A DNA stretch of 64,000 bases from NCBI GenBank assembly GCA_027625915.1, contig JANTQA010000047.1:5952001-6016000 (forward strand). The letters run 5' to 3'. Shown here piece by piece: positions 60,530 through 64,000 of this stretch. The position numbers and the translations under genes are program-made. The stretch is from Anaeramoeba flamelloides (Eukaryota; Metamonada; Anaeramoebidae). The notes under the pieces were generated by a model. The model was not told the origin of the DNA, searched no databases, and saw nothing but the letters and a program-made list of their open reading frames with translations. Within the stretch, counting starts at the first letter, position 1. Every line of letters begins with the position of its first letter.

Positions 60530-60782
60530 CAGACAGTTCTACTTTTAAGGCACAAACTACTACGAAATTTAAGGCACAAAAAAAATCTCAAATTAAGGCT
60601 CAAAATTCAGATTCTAGTAAAATAAATTGTAAAAAATAAAAATACAAATTAAAGCACAAAATTCAAATTCTAGTAAAAATAAATTGTAAAAAAAAAATAT
60701 TACAAATTTTGTACCTTAATTTGAGATTTTTTTGTACCTTAAATTTCGTTGAAAGTTTGTGCCTTAAAAGTGAAACTGACTG
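60530..60782. mobile_element. Family A MITE-like element, best TA-flanked copy
   Basis: TA (60528-60529) precedes CAGACAGTTCTACTTTTAAG. The right end AAAAGTGAAACTGACTG precedes TA (60783-60784). Internal AAGGCACAAA words recur in both arms, and the centre contains a duplicated CAAATTCTAGTAAAA segment. This copy defines the family termini most clearly. Confidence 0.85.
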
Positions 60783-60784
60783 TA

Positions 60785-62215
60785 TAACTAAAAAAAAGAT
60801 CTGATATGAATATTTTTGGATCTTGTTTTATAAAATTTTTCACTAATAATTACAATTAATAATAATGATTTTGGAAAATTTTTTTTTATTTCCTTCACAA
60901 AATCTAAAAATAGAAACCAGAATAAATAGCTACACAATATTTCAAAATTAATTATTTAATAACCCCAAAAAAAGGCTTATTTTTCTAAATTTTGAAATTA
61001 CAATATTTATACCATAATCATAAACATAAAAAATTAAAGATTGACAACTTTCGTCTTCCTTTAATAAAACTTTTTAAAATTTCAATTTCTTTGCACAATC
61101 CGAAAATAATTTGTACTAATAATCTCTTTTAGTTAATTCTTTTAATTTTTTAGAAACTACTCTACATCCTAAAATAAATTTAAGAAGCATATTTTTAAGT
61201 TGTTAAGTCTTCAAATTGAATACTCAGCCTTTATTTTTTTTTTTTACAAATGCAGATTTTTTTCTGAATTCTAAGGTTTTTTTACTTATAAATGGATACC
61301 TGTAAATTGATACTATTATTTTTTTCCTAGTATTTCACTAATAGAATGTTCGAGGCATTTGAATTACCAACAACTAATATGATCTAAATTCAGTAGAACA
61401 TATTTTCATTTTAAGATTTTACATTGTAATAACTAATCACTTAAACAATCATTTTAAATTCAATTCATAAATTTTCAAATTGATACTTTTTGTTTTTTAA
61501 AAATTATCGAAGATTTCTTTTTTCCATGTTTTTTTTTTTTTTTAAGAGTTTTTTTTTACAAAAGATATGCTACAAAATACTCACCCCCTCAAATGAAGAT
61601 TGTTATAAATCAATCATTAATTAAATTAAATGGGTTTGAATTGATTTTGAACTGAAAGAAAACAATTCACTGCAAATTTAAGAAATTTATGAATTTGAAA
61701 ATATAAAACCAAATAAAGTTGAATTATTTGTTTTTTTAAACGTCTGATTTTTTGTAAATTGTGGATCCTATTAATTTTTTTCTTGAATTGAATTATTTAT
61801 CAGAAAAGATCTTAATTTTTTTTTTTATTATTTGATTTTTTTTATTGAGATCCTGTGTTACATTTTTTTTGTTTTTGAATTTTTGTTTTTGAAGAGACTT
61901 TGAATCTATCGAAATCATGTGAATTTTTTTTTTTTTGGACTACTGCGAAAAATCTCTTTAAATGACTAGAGACTTTTAAAATGAATAAATTATTTGATAA
62001 TAATAAATTTACTTTTAGAAACGACAAAGACAAACTGATTGAATATTTGTAATATCTCTTTCAGTGATTATAATTTTTGAATCAGGAAATGAAAAAAAAG
62101 CAAAATTAAAATTAATTCAAAAAAGCACAATTTCTTTTCTAAAAACAGAAAATAAATGAAATAAAAAAATGTATGGTATTTAATTTTTGATTAATAAAAA
62201 TTTTTGATTGTATTA
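60785..62215. other. Intergenic, no gene recognised
   Basis: AT-rich stretch at the 3' side of the minus-strand CK2 alpha gene. The frame 61842-62033 (-) is unplaced. Confidence 0.45.
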
Positions 62216-63259
62216 TTAATTCTTTTCTCTTTCTAAACTAACATTGGCCTTTTTCAGATCTTTCGAATCGATATCCCCTTCTGATCTCACGGGGTCAAAC
62301 CAAGGGTGTGCCATTGTTTGCACAACATTCCAACGTTTATTAAAATCATAATTTAACAGGCCATCCAAAATCTCGCTAATTTGAGGGTCGATTTCATCGT
62401 TAATATCTTTCCAAGCTTTTTTTTTACCGTTTTGGGGGATTGCCTTAATTATTTTTTTCCGAACCTGGAATTTAATAGATTTTGTCCACTTCCAGAATTT
62501 CTTTGCACCAAGTATTTTCACTATTTGGCTTAATTGGTCAAGGTTATTCTTTCCGGCAAAGAAAGGCTCCTTTGAAAACACCCAGCCTGCAATTAAGCAG
62601 CCAACCGCCCACATATCGATCGAAGAGTTGTAGTGTGTGTACCCAATCAACAGTTCCGGCGCTTTGAAAAAACGAGAAGCAACATTACAGTTATAGGCAG
62701 TTTCGGGGAAATAGAATTCTGAGAGCCCCCAATCGATTAGTTTGACTTCGTTAGATTTTGGATCATACAAAACATTGTGTGGCTTAATGTCACGATGCAT
62801 TATTCCCGAACGGTGCGCATGGTATAGCGTTTGTAAGACCTTGTAAAGGATTAGGCGCATGTCCTCTGTGGCAACTGTTGGTAGCAATTCCAGAAAGGGC
62901 ACATGTGGGAAGTATTCAAAGACAAGGGTTGGTGTGCCAATCACCTTGTTGTCGATCAAATCCAAGAGCTTGACTGTGTTGGGGAATTCGCCCACGATCA
63001 ATGAGATTTTGATTTCTCTTTTGATTTTCGATCTTTTGACTGGCTTTAACACCTTCAAGCATACTTCTTTGTTGTTCCTCAGATCGTTCCCAAGGAATAC
63101 ACTTGCATATCTTCCCTTCCCAAACATTTGTAATAGCTCAAAGTGTTCAATGTTTACAAGCGTTGGGTTTAAGGAGTTGTAGTCCCAATGCTCTTTCCCT
63201 AATTCTAAATTGGCTTGTGAAAATAAAGGTTGGGTGTTTTTTTTGTTGTTGGTCATCAA
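62216..63259 (-). CDS. CSNK2A: Casein kinase 2 catalytic subunit alpha
   Basis: 347 residues, single exon. It is a complete kinase with CK2 signatures: glycine loop GKGRYASVF (47-55), catalytic Lys in EVCLKVLKPV (K69), and the basic cluster KRSKIKREIKI (75-85) that binds acidic substrates. Also present are HRDIKPHNV (155-163), the CK2-specific DWGLSEFY (176-183), VASRFFKAPELL (193-204) and DMWAVGCLIAGWVFSKEPFF. DWG instead of DFG and the early basic stretch distinguish CK2 from CMGC relatives. The enzyme is a constitutive Ser/Thr kinase for acidic sites, usually a tetramer with two beta subunits, in nucleus and cytosol. Either of the first two Met codons could start it. The upstream flank carries a TTAA-flanked palindromic element beginning ~70 bp from the ATG. 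Base composition is less AT-biased than its surroundings, as in the other housekeeping genes. Confidence 0.95.
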   Translation of the reverse strand: MMTNNKKNTQPLFSQANLELGKEHWDYNSLNPTLVNIEHFELLQMFGKGRYASVFLGNDLRNNKEVCLKVLKPVKRSKIKREIKISLIVGEFPNTVKLLDLIDNKVIGTPTLVFEYFPHVPFLELLPTVATEDMRLILYKVLQTLYHAHRSGIMHRDIKPHNVLYDPKSNEVKLIDWGLSEFYFPETAYNCNVASRFFKAPELLIGYTHYNSSIDMWAVGCLIAGWVFSKEPFFAGKNNLDQLSQIVKILGAKKFWKWTKSIKFQVRKKIIKAIPQNGKKKAWKDINDEIDPQISEILDGLLNYDFNKRWNVVQTMAHPWFDPVRSEGDIDSKDLKKANVSLEREKN

Positions 63260-63328
63260 GGATAGCTAAATAAAATGAGTCGACAATGTTGTAAAAAAAT
63301 GATTTTATTTTGAAATTTGATTTTGTTT

Positions 63329-63901
63329 CTTAAGGTTTACAATCCCTGAAACTGGAAAAAAGATTATCTTGTAACCAGTGTGGCAACTTGTTATTTGGTT
63401 ATTAGATGATCATTCTTTCAACTTACTATGGATTTTAATAGATGGTTCAAAAGCAGCAAAAAAAATGAATTTATTTTTTTTTTTTCCGAAATTTAAGTTA
63501 TGAGTGTATGGATAAATTGATTTGAAGGAACGTTAATAAAAAAATGTGGTTTGTATGTTGTTGATTGAAATTTTTATTAAGGTTTGGTTTTATTTGGAGC
63601 TTTTAAAAAATTTTTATTTTTTCATTTAAAAATTGAGTAAAAAGTAAAATAAAATTTTTCTAATCAACCCAAAAATCAAAATTTCTTCATGAAGAACCTA
63701 TAAATTTATTATTCATACACTCTTCAATTCAGATTTTGCAAGAAAAAAATAAATAATACATTTTTTTTTTTTGCTGCTTTTGAACCACTATTCAAATCCA
63801 TAGTAAGTCGAAAGATTGAAAAGTAAATAACCAAATAACAAGTTGCCACACTGGTTACAAGATAATCTTTTTTCCAGTTTCAGGGATTGAAATCCTTAAG
63901 G
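63329..63901. mobile_element. TTAA-flanked palindromic element upstream of CK2 alpha
   Basis: TTAA (63330-63333) precedes GGTTTACAATCCCTGAAACT. The right end is the inverted form AGTTTCAGGGATTGAAATCC, followed by TTAA (63896-63899). The inverted arms run ~134 bp (to about 63462, and from about 63769) with high identity. The interior is ~300 bp of AT-rich, non-coding DNA. TTAA duplication suggests a piggyBac- or Kolobok-type non-autonomous element. The insertion is ~70 bp from the CK2 alpha start codon. Confidence 0.85.
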
Positions 63902-64000
63902 ACCTAGTAATTCTTATTAATTTTTTTTCCCAAAGGAAATCGAGAACTTATTTTCATAAGTACACAACCAAACTTCATAAGCAAACTCATTAGCCAACTA
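63902..64000. other. Window edge, nothing recognised
   Basis: The last ~100 bp are AT-rich flank without a visible feature. Confidence 0.5.

Noticed and set aside
1-64000. CRISPR array, tRNA or rRNA genes
   Set aside because: No regularly spaced direct repeats; no TTCGA-type T-arm with a matching acceptor; no conserved rRNA words seen by eye.

Overview
The window is extremely AT-rich eukaryotic nuclear DNA. It has GT-AG introns, long A/T homopolymers, sparse genes and many short inverted-repeat elements. Recognisable host genes are eIF3e, RPL26 (uL24), ADA2, casein kinase 2 alpha, a PPTC7-type PP2C phosphatase, a bi-lobed TM-nitroreductase-like protein, a B-box/coiled-coil/SPRY-like (TRIM-like) protein, a C2 plus WD40 (EML-like) protein and a long coiled-coil protein. 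The low-complexity tails, a TRIM-like gene and a nitroreductase in an AT-rich protist would suit an anaerobic amoeba such as Anaeramoeba. That taxonomic guess is inference; the sequence only proves an intron-bearing, AT-rich eukaryote.

Layout: 3.4-6.3 kb holds a decayed Mutator-like DNA transposon. At 7.5-9.1 kb is the TRIM-like gene. The eIF3e gene spans 12.8-18.1 kb and is split by a ~4.05-kb intron loaded with foldback repeats. A broken ankyrin-repeat gene on the minus strand (20.0-20.7 kb) carries a small inserted element. The C2/WD40 gene lies at 22.5-25.9 kb and a ~6-kb gene desert follows. Next come the coiled-coil gene (32.4-35.4 kb) and the minus-strand nitroreductase (38.3-39.7 kb). 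At 42.1-45.3 kb two ~1.6-kb units are repeated in tandem, set in (TA)n tracts and ending in CACAGGTA/TACCTGTG. ADA2 is at 46.8-49.2 kb, the PP2C gene at 52.8-53.6 kb, RPL26 at 57.5-58.4 kb and CK2 alpha (minus strand) at 62.2-63.3 kb.

The genes are housekeeping or signalling genes with no operon-like logic: translation (eIF3e, RPL26), chromatin (ADA2), signalling (CK2, PP2C) and redox (nitroreductase). The richest unexplained content is the population of non-autonomous elements. I separate at least seven kinds: TA-flanked family A; foldback family B, with a perfect 34-bp hairpin inside an intron; TA-flanked family C and a larger composite repeat D that can contain it; two TTAA-flanked elements, one about 70 bp upstream of CK2 alpha; a ~407-bp long palindrome with a GC-rich core motif; a ~1.2-kb element with CGCGATAAT clusters near both ends; and the CACAGGTA tandem units. 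No tRNA, rRNA, CRISPR, viral or retroviral sequence was recognised. Splice models were built by eye from reading-frame phase, GT/AG dinucleotides and protein-family continuity.
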